A stretch of DNA of 64,000 nucleotides. It comes from Microbacterium esteraromaticum. GTDB lineage: Bacteria > Actinomycetota > Actinomycetes > Actinomycetales > Microbacteriaceae. The position numbers and the translations under genes were made by a program. This document shows, in pieces, positions 1-7,816 of the stretch; positions within the stretch are counted from its first letter, which is position 1, and every line of letters starts with the position of its first letter. The notes under the pieces were generated by a model, which worked only from the letters and a program-made list of their open reading frames with translations, did no database searches and had not been told where the DNA came from. The stretch covers positions 1,674,001 through 1,738,000 of the forward strand of contig NZ_CP118100.1 in assembly GCF_028747645.1 (NCBI RefSeq). Direction: 5' to 3'.

Positions 1-564
1 GGGGCCGCCATCCTTGCCGTATGCGGGCCCGCGGTCGAAGAAGATCTCGGAGTCCGGACCGCCGGGGCCGGGCTGGCCGGTGTGCCAGTAGTTGTCGGCG
101 CGCCCCAGGCGCTGGATACGCTCGGGCTTCAGTCCGATGACGTCGCGCCAGATGGACTCTGCCTCGTCGTCGGTCTCATAGACGGTGACCCAGAGATCCT
201 TCTCATCGAACCCGAGCCCGCCATCGGACTCGGACGAGGTCAGCAGCTCCCATGCGTAGCGGATCGCGCCCTCTTTGAAGTAGTCGCCGAACGACCAGTT
301 GCCCAGCATCTGGAAGAAGGTGCCGTGGCGGGCCGTCTTGCCCACCTCTTCGATGTCATTGGTGCGGATGCACTTCTGCAGGTCGGCGATCCGCGGGTGC
401 GGCGATGGCACAACCCCGGTGAGGTAGGGGATGAACGGCACCATACCGGCGACCGTGAACAGCAGCGTCGGGTCATCGCTGACCAATGACGCGGACGGGA
501 CGATGACGTGGTCGTTCTTCTCGAAGTAGTCGAGGTAGCGCTGCGCGATCTCCGCAGATTTCAT
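1..564 (-). CDS. alaS: Alanine--tRNA ligase, N-terminal part (cut by window edge)
   Basis: Class II aminoacyl-tRNA synthetase that charges tRNA-Ala in the cytoplasm. Only the first 188 residues are in the window; the full protein is normally about 880 residues, so the editing and C-Ala domains lie to the left. The class II catalytic core is recognisable, including [18 protein letters not shown] at residues 80-97, characteristic of AlaRS. The start is the ATG at 564, giving [14 protein letters not shown], the usual N-terminus of actinobacterial AlaRS. It lies downstream of rpsD and a small membrane protein on the same strand, the common actinobacterial order rarA-rpsD-small ORF-alaS. Identification is secure; only the 5' part can be judged. 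Confidence 0.96.
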   Translation of the reverse strand, partial: MKSAEIAQRYLDYFEKNDHVIVPSASLVSDDPTLLFTVAGMVPFIPYLTGVVPSPHPRIADLQKCIRTNDIEEVGKTARHGTFFQMLGNWSFGDYFKEGAIRYAWELLTSSESDGGLGFDEKDLWVTVYETDDEAESIWRDVIGLKPERIQRLGRADNYWHTGQPGPGGPDSEIFFDRGPAYGKDGGP

Positions 565-635
565 GGCGTTGGTTGCTGTCCTTGCGTGCAGTGCCGCGGA
601 GCGGCGAGGGGCGATGCGGGTATCAGTCGTCGGTG

Positions 636-824
636 TCAGTCGTCGGCAGGATCCGACAGACGGGCGTCCTGCTGGCGGTAGGCGTCACCGAGAATGGCGG
701 TGAACTGCGACAGACGCGCGTCGATCTCGCCGAAGATCTCCTGACCGCGCGGGTCCTTGTTCATGAAGTGGGCGGCGACGAACCCGCCGATCACACCGAT
801 CAGGAACCACAGCAGATTCTTCAT
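636..824 (-). CDS. Small single-span membrane protein
   Basis: A 62-residue protein of unknown function. One hydrophobic helix at about residues 3-20 ([18 protein letters not shown]) is followed by a charged tail of about 40 residues ([20 protein letters not shown]). No signal-peptidase site is evident, so an N-terminal membrane anchor with a short cytoplasmic or external tail is likely. It sits between rpsD and alaS on the same strand, 71 bases before alaS. A similar short ORF occurs at this position in many Microbacteriaceae, which supports it being real, but no function can be assigned. The upstream bases include a purine-rich stretch (AAGAAT), a weak ribosome binding site. Confidence 0.72.
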   Translation of the reverse strand: MKNLLWFLIGVIGGFVAAHFMNKDPRGQEIFGEIDARLSQFTAILGDAYRQQDARLSDPADD

Positions 825-840
825 TACGCCATCCTACGAC

Positions 841-871
841 GAGAGGCGCCGGGGAATCCCCGACGCCTCTC
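841..871 (-). terminator. Stem-loop terminator after rpsD
   Basis: An 8-bp outer stem (GAGAGGCG with CGCCTCTC), one mismatch, then a 5-bp inner stem (CGGGG with CCCCG) and a 3-base loop. It lies 36 bases past the rpsD stop, before the small membrane gene. There is no long T tract, as is usual in high-GC actinobacteria, so it may be a weak terminator or a processing hairpin. Confidence 0.6.
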
Positions 872-906
872 GGATGCGTCATCAACAGGCGGAAGCCTGC
901 CTCAGA

Positions 907-1536
907 TCAGCGAGCCGCGTAGTACTCGACGACCAGCTGCACTTCACAGGTCACGGGGACCTCAGCGCGCTTCGGACGACGAACGAGCTTCGCCTGCAGC
1001 TTGTCGAGCTCGACCTCGAGGTAGCCGGGAACGGGCGGCAGGACGTCGGCGTGACCGCCGGCGGCTGCGACCTGGAAGGGCTCGAGGCCCTCGCTCTTGG
1101 CCTTGACGTGGATGAGCTGACCCGGCTTCACGCGGAACGACGGGCGGTCGACGAGCTGACCGTCGACGAGGATGTGACGGTGCACGACCAGCTGGCGCGC
1201 CTGCGCCGTGGTACGGGCGAAGCCGGCACGCAGCACGAGGGCGTCCAGACGCATCTCGAGCAGCTCGACGAGGTTCTCACCGGTCAGGCCGTCCTTGCGG
1301 CGGGCCTCGTTGAAGGCGATGCGCAGCTGCTTCTCGCGGATGCCGTACTGCTCGCGCAGACGCTGCTTCTCACGCAGACGGACGGCGTAGTCGCTGTCAG
1401 CCTTGCGCTTGGTGCGGCCGTGCTCGCCGGGAGCGTAGGGACGCTTCTCGAGGTAGCGGGCGGCCTTCGGGGTGAGCGGGATTCCCAGCGCGCGGCTGAG
1501 ACGGACCTTGCGGCGGTCCTGGGACTTCGTAACCAC
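907..1536 (-). CDS. rpsD: 30S ribosomal protein S4
   Basis: Primary 16S rRNA binding protein of the small ribosomal subunit. It is 209 residues, the normal length. The N-terminal half has the conserved RLSRALGIPLTPKAARYLEK stretch, and an S4 RNA-binding domain covers about residues 97-160 (RLDALVLRAGFARTTAQARQ, then RHILVDGQLVD). The start is GTG at 1536, preceded by GGAAGGAAT. It stands alone, away from the alpha operon (rpsM-rpsK-rpoA), downstream of rarA and upstream of alaS, the usual placement in Microbacteriaceae. About 175 bases separate it from rarA and probably hold its promoter; a TAGCAT -10-like hexamer is visible there on the minus strand near 1675. No autoregulatory leader was demonstrated. 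Confidence 0.96.
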   Translation of the reverse strand: MVTKSQDRRKVRLSRALGIPLTPKAARYLEKRPYAPGEHGRTKRKADSDYAVRLREKQRLREQYGIREKQLRIAFNEARRKDGLTGENLVELLEMRLDALVLRAGFARTTAQARQLVVHRHILVDGQLVDRPSFRVKPGQLIHVKAKSEGLEPFQVAAAGGHADVLPPVPGYLEVELDKLQAKLVRRPKRAEVPVTCEVQLVVEYYAAR

Positions 1537-1711
1537 GAAGCATTCCTTCCGTTACGTGGACGCGTCTTTCACGTCTCACGGGCGTATCTCCTGCGCTCTG
1601 CCGGCAGGCGCACGCCGGGGCGCCTGGTCGGTGGGTATGAGCGGAGGGATGCCCGAAAACTCGGTTTCGAGCCGATCCATGCTATCAGATCGGCCATCGG
1701 TGACCGCCGGG

Positions 1712-3043
1712 TCAGCGATCGCCGAGAATACGACGGATGCGCTCCAGACGCGCTGCGACGTCGCGCTCTGCGCCAAGCGGCTTCGGCTGGTAGTAGCGGC
1801 GTCCGTCCAGATCGTCCGGCAAGTACTGCTGCGGGACGATTCCCGCCTCGTTGTCATGCGGGTAGCGATACCCCTTGCCATGGCCGAGCCGCTTCGCCCC
1901 GGCGTAGTGCGCGTCACGCAAATGAATCGGCACGCGGCCGAATCCGCCGGCGCGCACATCGGCGATCGCCTGGTTGATGGCAAGGTAGGCGGCATTCGAC
2001 TTGGCCGTCGTCGCGAGGTAGATGGTAGCCTCGGCCAGCGGGATGCGCCCCTCGGGCATCCCGATGAATGCCACGGCGTCCGCAGCAGCGGTGGCGATGA
2101 CCAGCGCCTGCGGGTCGGCGAGCCCGATGTCCTCCGCCGCCGAGATCACCAGGCGACGAGCGATGAACCGGGGGTCCTCCCCCGCTTCGATCATCCGGGC
2201 GAGGTAGTGCACGGCGGCATCCGCATCCGATCCGCGGATCGACTTGATGAACGCACTGATGACGTCATAGTGCTCGTCACCCTGCCGGTCGTAGCGCAGC
2301 AGCGCGCGGTCGACCGCCTGCGAGACGTCCTCATCCGTGACGTCGGCGGAGGCATCCGCATCGGCTCTCGACAGCGCGACGGCCGCAGCTGCCTCCAGGC
2401 CGGTGAGCGCACGACGCCCATCACCCGAGGCGAGACGGATCAGCGCCGCGCGGGCCTCATCGGTAAGCCGCACGCGTCCGGCGAGCCCTCGGGCGTCGGT
2501 GACGGCACGGTCGACCAGAACGCCGATGTCATCATCGGTCAGCGGCTGCAGCGTGAGCAGGAGCGAACGCGACAGCAACGGCGAGATCACCGAGAACGAC
2601 GGGTTCTCGGTCGTGGCCGCGATCAGGATCACCCAGCCGTTCTCGACGCCGGGCAGCAGGGCATCCTGTTGAGCCTTGGTGAAACGGTGGATCTCATCGA
2701 GGAAGAGGATCGTGGTCTGCCCATACAGGTCGCGCTGAGTGATCGCCTCTTGCATCACCTCGCGAACGTCCTTCACACCCGCGGTGATCGCCGACAACTC
2801 GACGAACCGTCGCCCTGACGACCGGGCGATGGCCTGAGCGAGAGTGGTCTTGCCCGTGCCGGGCGGCCCCCAGAGGATGATCGACACTGCGCCTGGCGCG
2901 CTGGCCTCGGGGTCGGCCAGTGCCACGATCGGCGAGCCGGGCCGGAGCAGATGCTGCTGACCGGCTACCTCGTCGAGAGACGTCGGGCGCATGCGCACCG
3001 CGAGCGGTGTCTGGCCCGACATCAGGGAGGCTGCGGAGGTCAT
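1712..3043 (-). CDS. rarA: Replication-associated recombination protein A (AAA+ ATPase)
   Basis: RarA/MgsA family AAA+ ATPase of 443 residues, related to clamp loaders and RuvB, which acts at stalled replication forks. Walker A is GPPGTGKT at residues 59-66. Walker B is LFLDEIHR (DEIH at 116-119), followed by TKAQQDALLP. Sensor 1 is the ATTENPSF stretch, and the C-terminal MgsA domain shows RGSDADAAVHYLARM and LRDAHYAGAKRLGHG. The start is ATG 3043; MSGQTPLAV seven residues later is an alternative. A TAGCCT hexamer ends exactly six bases before ATG 3043, so the transcript may be leaderless. It is divergent from the small gene at 3151. Length and motifs are complete. Confidence 0.95.
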   Translation of the reverse strand: MTSAASLMSGQTPLAVRMRPTSLDEVAGQQHLLRPGSPIVALADPEASAPGAVSIILWGPPGTGKTTLAQAIARSSGRRFVELSAITAGVKDVREVMQEAITQRDLYGQTTILFLDEIHRFTKAQQDALLPGVENGWVILIAATTENPSFSVISPLLSRSLLLTLQPLTDDDIGVLVDRAVTDARGLAGRVRLTDEARAALIRLASGDGRRALTGLEAAAAVALSRADADASADVTDEDVSQAVDRALLRYDRQGDEHYDVISAFIKSIRGSDADAAVHYLARMIEAGEDPRFIARRLVISAAEDIGLADPQALVIATAAADAVAFIGMPEGRIPLAEATIYLATTAKSNAAYLAINQAIADVRAGGFGRVPIHLRDAHYAGAKRLGHGKGYRYPHDNEAGIVPQQYLPDDLDGRRYYQPKPLGAERDVAARLERIRRILGDR

Positions 3044-3049
3044 ACGTCC

Positions 3050-3055
3050 AGGCTA
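3050..3055 (-). promoter_or_regulatory. -10 hexamer TAGCCT of rarA (leaderless type)
   Basis: On the minus strand TAGCCT is followed by six bases and then the ATG at 3043. That distance places transcription initiation on or next to the start codon. The same spacing recurs before ruvC, the DUF3000 gene, the APH gene and the MazF gene. Confidence 0.5.
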
Positions 3056-3057
3056 CT

Positions 3058-3082
3058 GGCGCGACCGACACGCGGTCGCGCC
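3058..3082. promoter_or_regulatory. 10-bp perfect inverted repeat between rarA and the 3151 gene
   Basis: GGCGCGACCG and CGGTCGCGCC are exact inverted copies separated by five bases (acacg). The repeat lies just upstream of the rarA -10 hexamer, over the expected -35 region, and about 70 bases before the plus-strand gene at 3151. It could be an operator for either divergent gene or a hairpin; nothing in the window identifies the binding protein. Confidence 0.45.
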
Positions 3083-3150
3083 GACGGTAGGCTCGCAGGG
3101 TCGGACGGGTCGCGCACGATCCTCCGAGTGATGAGCAGAGGAGAACGACG

Positions 3151-3450
3151 ATGGCGGCACGCGGTTCCCGCGGAGCGCAGCAGCGCGCTCGCACCGAGGC
3201 CGAACGGGCGCGACTCTACGCGGCCCGCACGGCATGGCACGAGAAGCTGCTGCGCCGCAAGCATCGCGACAACCTCATTGCCGTCAGCGCTGGCACCCTG
3301 ATCGTCGCGGGCGCCATCGTGAGCCAGACCCTTCTGGGCACGTCGGCGACCCCCGCTCCCGCCGATCCCAGCACGACACCGTCGCCCGCTGCGACAACTC
3401 CGGCATCCCCCACACCGACCCCCACGCCCGAGCAGAGCACGGACGAGTGA
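3151..3450 (+). CDS. Small membrane-anchored protein with Pro/Thr/Ala-rich tail
   Basis: A 99-residue protein of unknown function. It begins with a basic, Arg-rich segment (residues 1-42, ending KLLRRKHRDN). One membrane helix follows at about residues 43-63 (LIAVSAGTLIVAGAIVSQTL). The remaining 35 residues are low-complexity Pro, Thr, Ser and Ala, typical of an extracytoplasmic linker. By the positive-inside rule the N-terminus is cytoplasmic. The ATG at 3151 is preceded by AGAGGAGAACGACG, a strong ribosome binding site. It sits directly ahead of the DUF349 gene on the same strand. No catalytic motif is visible. Confidence 0.75.
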   Translation: MAARGSRGAQQRARTEAERARLYAARTAWHEKLLRRKHRDNLIAVSAGTLIVAGAIVSQTLLGTSATPAPADPSTTPSPAATTPASPTPTPTPEQSTDE

Positions 3451-3525
3451 ACCGGGGCGGCGAGTGAACTAGGCTGGCTCTCGTCCTTTCCCACTCCCGC
3501 GGGATACCTGCGCAAGGAGAACACC

Positions 3526-4887
3526 GTGTCTGACGACAACGCCGCCAAGCCCACCCCTCCCGTTCCGGGTCCCCCGGTTCCTGCTCCGCCGCGTCGGCCC
3601 ATGCCGACCGCCGCTGCCGCCCCGGCCGCCGCGCCTGCACCGGCGGCGCCCGTGAATGCGGATGCCGCGCAGTGGGGCCGTGTCACCGATGACGGCACCG
3701 TCGAGGTTCGCGAAGGCGACTCGTGGCGTGCCGTCGGCCAGTACCCCGACGGCACGGCCGATGAGGCGCTCGCCTACTACGTACGCAAGTACGACGACCT
3801 CGCCGTCAAGCTCGGCACCCTGGAGACGCGCGCCCAGGGCGGCGGTGCTTCGGCATCCGATCTGACCAAGCAGGCCACTCATCTGCGGGGCGAGGCCGCT
3901 GACGCGGCTGCCGTCGGTGACCTCGTCGGTCTCCGCGCCCGCATCGAGACGCTGATCGAGTCGCTGGCCGAGGCTACGGCGAAGGAGGCGGCAGCCGCCA
4001 AAGAGGCGCTCGACGCCGCCATCGCCGAGCGCACGACGATCGTCGAGAAGGCCGAGCAGATTGCCGCCCGCGACCTGAGCAAGGTGCAGTGGAAGCAGGT
4101 CACTGCTGAGATGACCGAGCTGTTCGACGCCTGGCAGGCGCACCAGCAGAACGGTCCGCGCCTTCCCAAGGGAGTCGCGCAGCAGCTCTGGAAGCGGTTC
4201 CGCACCGCCCGTTCGACGGTCGACAAGGCCCGGCGCGTCTTCTTCGCCGAGCTCGACGACGTGCACCGCGCAGCGCGCGACGCGAAGTCCCGACTGATCG
4301 AGCGCGCCGAAGCCCTCGCGCCCCGCGGCGTCGACGGCATCCCCTCCTACCGCAACCTCCTCGACGAGTGGAAGACGGTGGGACGCGCCGGACGCAAGGC
4401 CGACGACGCCCTGTGGGCGAAGTTCAAGGCCGCCGGCGACGCACTCTACGCGGCACGCGCCGAGCAGGCAGCCGCTGAAGAGGCAGATTCCGCGCCGAAG
4501 ATCGAGGCCCGCGAGGCTCTGCTCGTCGAGGCGAAGGGTGTCGCCGACGAGCCGAACCTGAAGCGGGCACGCGCCCTGCTCACCCGCATCCAGCGCGAGT
4601 GGGACGAGGTGGGTCGCATCTTCCCGCGCGACAAGGAGCGCGCGCTCGACGACCGGATGCGTTCGATCGAGCAGGCTCTCAAGTCGCGTGAGGACGTTGA
4701 CTGGAAGAAGAACAACCCCGAGACCAAGGCGCGTGCGAACGACATGAGCTCGCAGCTGGTCGAGGCCATCGAGAAGCTTGAGTCCGAGCTCGCCGCCGCC
4801 GAGAAGTCCGGCGACAAGAAGGCGATCAAGCAGGCAGAAGAGGCGCTCTCGGCACGTCGCGCCTGGCTGAGCGCGCTCGGCGGCTGA
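3526..4887 (+). CDS. DUF349 domain-containing protein
   Basis: A 453-residue, largely alpha-helical protein with repeated DUF349 segments, a family common in Actinobacteria and of unknown molecular function. The first 45 residues are a Pro/Ala-rich disordered stretch. A short domain follows (WGRVTDDGTVEVREGDSW, then PDGTADEALAYYVRKYDDL). DUF349-type helices rich in Lys, Glu and Trp come after it, for example VQWKQVTAEMTELFDAWQAH, DEWKTVGRAGRKADDALW and IQREWDEVGRIFPRDKERAL. No membrane segment or enzyme motif is present. The GTG start at 3526 is preceded by AAGGAG. A TAGGCT hexamer near 3470 is a possible -10. It is followed after 17 bases by a long hairpin. Confidence 0.88.
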   Translation: MSDDNAAKPTPPVPGPPVPAPPRRPMPTAAAAPAAAPAPAAPVNADAAQWGRVTDDGTVEVREGDSWRAVGQYPDGTADEALAYYVRKYDDLAVKLGTLETRAQGGGASASDLTKQATHLRGEAADAAAVGDLVGLRARIETLIESLAEATAKEAAAAKEALDAAIAERTTIVEKAEQIAARDLSKVQWKQVTAEMTELFDAWQAHQQNGPRLPKGVAQQLWKRFRTARSTVDKARRVFFAELDDVHRAARDAKSRLIERAEALAPRGVDGIPSYRNLLDEWKTVGRAGRKADDALWAKFKAAGDALYAARAEQAAAEEADSAPKIEAREALLVEAKGVADEPNLKRARALLTRIQREWDEVGRIFPRDKERALDDRMRSIEQALKSREDVDWKKNNPETKARANDMSSQLVEAIEKLESELAAAEKSGDKKAIKQAEEALSARRAWLSALGG

Positions 4888-4904
4888 GCACCGCGGTTAT
4901 CCAC

Positions 4905-4949
4905 AGTATGAGCCGTGTCGCCCCATTGCGGGGTGACACGGCTCATACT
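4905..4949 (+). terminator. 20-bp-stem hairpin after the DUF349 gene; terminator or operator
   Basis: Two 20-base arms (AGTATGAGCCGTGTCGCCCC and its inverse) flank a 5-base loop (attgc). The only imperfection is one G-T pair, tolerated in RNA as a wobble. It starts 17 bases after the DUF349 stop and is followed by ctcttt, which fits a terminator. It also lies just upstream of the probable GTG start of the AbiEi-like gene at 4957, where an autoregulatory operator would be expected. Both readings are possible. Confidence 0.65.
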
Positions 4950-4956
4950 CTTTGAC

Positions 4957-5520
4957 GTGCACTCAGCGCTCTTCTACCGTCCCGGCCAGCCTCTCTCGCT
5001 GCCGGAGCTGTCCGCGGCACGACTGGACGGCCACGTCATCGAGGTCGGCGAAGGATTCATGCCGGCCGACACGGTCGAGAGCGCCGCTGACCGTGCCGTG
5101 AGCATCGCCGACCTCCTCCCGCCGAGAACGGCAGCGAGCGGACATTCGGCCGCGTGGGTTCACGGCGCGAGCGACCAACCGCCCCGCGTGCACCATGCGA
5201 CGCGCATCAACCGGTCGCGGCCGCGCACATACTCATCGACACGCATCATCTACCACGAGCACCGACTCGACGCCGGCGATGTGCAGCTCATCGGCGGCGT
5301 TGCCGTCACGACACCCCTGTGCACCGCGACGACGCTGCTGTTCGATCTGGCGTGCGCGGGCGGCGACGACCGTTGGCTACGGGGCCTACTAACCGCGTTC
5401 CCCCGGCTCGACGGCGAGCTGCGTGCGCACGTCGAACCGATCAGCCGTCGTCCCGGCATCCGCGCAGCGAAACAGCTCCTCGCGCGGATGCTGTCGGATC
5501 AGGAGGTCGTGACGCGGTAG
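4957..5520 (+). CDS. AbiEi-like antitoxin/regulator without a toxin partner
   Basis: A 187-residue protein resembling the C-terminal half of type IV AbiEi-family antitoxin-like proteins. The core stretch AASGHSAAWVHGA is followed by spaced His and Arg residues and by GGVAVTTPLCTATTLLFDLA. The usual N-terminal winged-helix region is not obvious. The GTG at 4957 (MHSALFYRPGQPLSL) is preferred over GTG 4915 because the latter lies inside the 20-bp hairpin. No AbiEii-type nucleotidyltransferase toxin is adjacent. The gene converges with relA and overlaps its 3' end by 22 bases. A housekeeping or purely regulatory role is as likely as a toxin-antitoxin role; family assignment is moderate. Confidence 0.6.
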   Translation: MHSALFYRPGQPLSLPELSAARLDGHVIEVGEGFMPADTVESAADRAVSIADLLPPRTAASGHSAAWVHGASDQPPRVHHATRINRSRPRTYSSTRIIYHEHRLDAGDVQLIGGVAVTTPLCTATTLLFDLACAGGDDRWLRGLLTAFPRLDGELRAHVEPISRRPGIRAAKQLLARMLSDQEVVTR

Positions 5521-7751
5521 ACATCGTACACCGCGTCGATCCGCCGGACGGCATTGAGCACGCGGTCCAGGTGCACGGAGTCACCCATCTCGAACACGAA
5601 GCGGCTCAGCGCAAGGCGTTCGTCGGTGGTGGTGACCGTCGCCGACAGGATGTTCACGTGGTGCTCGCTGAGCACGCGTGTGACATCCGACAACAACGCC
5701 GAACGATCAAGGGCCTCGACCTGGATCTGCACCCGGAACACGCTCTTGGTGGTGGGGGCCCACTCGACCTCGACAAACCGGTCGGGGTCGTCTCCGAGGG
5801 ACTTCACGTTGACGCAGTCCTGCCGGTGCACCGAGACGCCGCTGCCACGGGTGACGAAGCCCACGATCGGATCGCCGGGCACCGGGGTGCAGCAGCGGGC
5901 GAGCTTGACGAGGATGTCGGAGTCGCCGCGCACCAGGATGCCCGAGTCGCCACCCTTCCCCTCACGGACGGGGGCCTGACCGGGCAACTCGATGGCACCT
6001 GTACTGGTGTCCTCCTCGACCGTGACCAGCGCGGTGACCTTCTCGATCACGGACTGCGTCGAGACGTGCCCCTCGCCGACGGCCGCGTACAGCGCCGACA
6101 CGTCCTCGTAGCGCAGTTGGTGCGCGACCTGCGTGAAGGACTCCTGGCTCATCAGACGCTGCAGGGGCAGGTTCTGCTTGCGCATCGCCCGGGCGATGGA
6201 CTCCTTGCCCTGCTCGATCGCCTCTTCGCGTCGTTCCTTGGTGAACCAGCCGCGGATCTTGTTACGCGCGCGGGTGCTCTTGACGAAACCAAGCCAATCC
6301 TGGCTGGGCCCTGCATCCGGGTTCTTCGAGGTGAAGACCTCGACGACGTCGCCGCTCTTGAGCTCGGTCTCCAGCGGCATCAACCGGCCGTTGACCTTTG
6401 CTCCCATCGTGCGGTGCCCGATCTCAGTGTGCACCGCATAGGCGAAATCGACTGGTGTGGCGCCAGCCGGCAAGCCGATGACGCGCCCCTTGGGGGTGAA
6501 GACGTAGACCTCTTTCGCCCCGATCTCGAAGCGCAGCGAGTCGAGGAACTCGGTCGGGTCGGCGGTTTCCGCCTGCCAGTCCGAGATGTGGGCGAGCCAG
6601 GCCATGTCCGTATCGGGCACGCGCGAGTCGACCTTGCCGCCGTTGACACGTTCCTTGTACATCCAGTGCGCGGCAACGCCGAACTCCGCCTGCTGATGCA
6701 TCTCATGCGTGCGGATCTGGATCTCGACGGTTCGGCCGGACGGCCCGATCACTGTGGTGTGCAGCGACTGGTACAGGTTGAACTTCGGCGTCGCGATGTA
6801 GTCCTTGAAACGTCCGGGCAGCGGCGTCCAGCGCGCGTGGATCGCGCCGAGCACGGCATAGCAGTCGCGGACGGAACCGACGAGCACGCGGATGCCGATG
6901 AGATCGTAGATGTCGTCGAACTCGCGTCCGCGGATGACCATCTTCTGATACACGGAGTACAGCTGCTTCGGCCGGCCGACGACCTTGCCTCGGATGCGGA
7001 GCTCGCGCAGGTCTTCATCGATCGACTCGATGACGCTTTGCAGGTACTTCTCGCGCTGCGGTGTGCGCTGCGCGATCAGGCTGTTAATCTCGGCGTAGAT
7101 CTTCGGGTGCAGAACGGCGAAAGAGAGGTCTTCCAGCTCGGACTTGATCGTCTGGATTCCGAGCCGATGCGCCAACGGCGCGTAGATCTCGAGGGTCTCT
7201 TTCGCCTTGCGTGCAGACTTCTCGGGCGGCACGAAGCCCCACGTGCGGGCGTTGTGCAGGCGGTCGGCGAGCTTGATCAGCAGCACCCGGATGTCTTTCG
7301 ACATCGCCACGATCATCTTGCGGACCGTCTCGGCCTGCGCGCTCTCGCCGTACTTGACCTTGTCGAGCTTGGTGACACCGTCGACGAGCATCGCGACCTC
7401 GTCGCCGAACTCTTCGGTCAGCTCGGCCAGCGCGTAGCCGGTGTCTTCGACCGTGTCGTGCAGCAGCGCAGCCGCGATGGCACGCGGTCCCAGCCCCAGC
7501 TCGGCCAGGATCTGTGCGACCGCGAGCGGATGCGTGATGTAGGGCTCACCACTCTGACGCAACTGCCCGGCGTGCTTATCGCGCGCCACCCGGTACGCAC
7601 GCTCGATGATCGGCAGATCACCCCGGGGATGGTTCGCCCGAACCGTGCGGATCAGGTTGTCGAGGTCATTGACACGGGGGGCACGAGAGAAGATGCGCGG
7701 CACAAGGCGACGCAGGCTCGATCCCTGCGACGGCGCCGGTGAATCGACCAT
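5499..7751 (-). CDS. relA: Bifunctional (p)ppGpp synthetase/hydrolase, Rel
   Basis: Long RelA/SpoT homologue of 750 residues that makes and degrades the stringent-response alarmone (p)ppGpp. The N-terminal HD hydrolase domain has AALLHDTVEDTG, with His98-Asp99. The synthetase domain (about 230-370) contains GREFDDIYDLIGIRVLVG and RFKDYIATPKFNLYQSLHT; RFKD is the RXKD form typical of bifunctional Rel. The TGS domain (about 400-460) starts VYVFTPKGRVIGLPAGATP. A Cys-rich segment (RCCTPVPGD, VHRQDCVNV) and a C-terminal ACT domain follow. All domains are intact. It is the last gene of the yajC-secD-secF-relA series, 66 bases after secF, a conserved actinobacterial order. Confidence 0.96.
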   Translation of the reverse strand: MVDSPAPSQGSSLRRLVPRIFSRAPRVNDLDNLIRTVRANHPRGDLPIIERAYRVARDKHAGQLRQSGEPYITHPLAVAQILAELGLGPRAIAAALLHDTVEDTGYALAELTEEFGDEVAMLVDGVTKLDKVKYGESAQAETVRKMIVAMSKDIRVLLIKLADRLHNARTWGFVPPEKSARKAKETLEIYAPLAHRLGIQTIKSELEDLSFAVLHPKIYAEINSLIAQRTPQREKYLQSVIESIDEDLRELRIRGKVVGRPKQLYSVYQKMVIRGREFDDIYDLIGIRVLVGSVRDCYAVLGAIHARWTPLPGRFKDYIATPKFNLYQSLHTTVIGPSGRTVEIQIRTHEMHQQAEFGVAAHWMYKERVNGGKVDSRVPDTDMAWLAHISDWQAETADPTEFLDSLRFEIGAKEVYVFTPKGRVIGLPAGATPVDFAYAVHTEIGHRTMGAKVNGRLMPLETELKSGDVVEVFTSKNPDAGPSQDWLGFVKSTRARNKIRGWFTKERREEAIEQGKESIARAMRKQNLPLQRLMSQESFTQVAHQLRYEDVSALYAAVGEGHVSTQSVIEKVTALVTVEEDTSTGAIELPGQAPVREGKGGDSGILVRGDSDILVKLARCCTPVPGDPIVGFVTRGSGVSVHRQDCVNVKSLGDDPDRFVEVEWAPTTKSVFRVQIQVEALDRSALLSDVTRVLSEHHVNILSATVTTTDERLALSRFVFEMGDSVHLDRVLNAVRRIDAVYDVYRVTTS

Positions 7752-7816
7752 CTGCTGCTCCTGTCCCGATCAGAACATCCTACGCGCGTTCGCCCCTACC
7801 GCTGAGCGAGGGAGGC

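Noticed and set aside
1537..1711. An S4-binding autoregulatory leader ahead of rpsD
   Set aside because: Some hairpin potential exists, but no motif I could match to a known S4 leader, so nothing was annotated.
4897..4905. A DnaA box (TTATCCACA) hinting at a replication origin
   Set aside because: It is single; another exact copy at 20997-21005 is within the HIT gene's 3' end. There is no cluster, AT-rich region, dnaA, dnaN or gyrB, so no origin is claimed.
5154..7742. An 862-codon open frame on the plus strand opposite relA
   Set aside because: Same cause: the complementary frame of a high-GC gene. The relA product has all expected domains, and the shadow has none.
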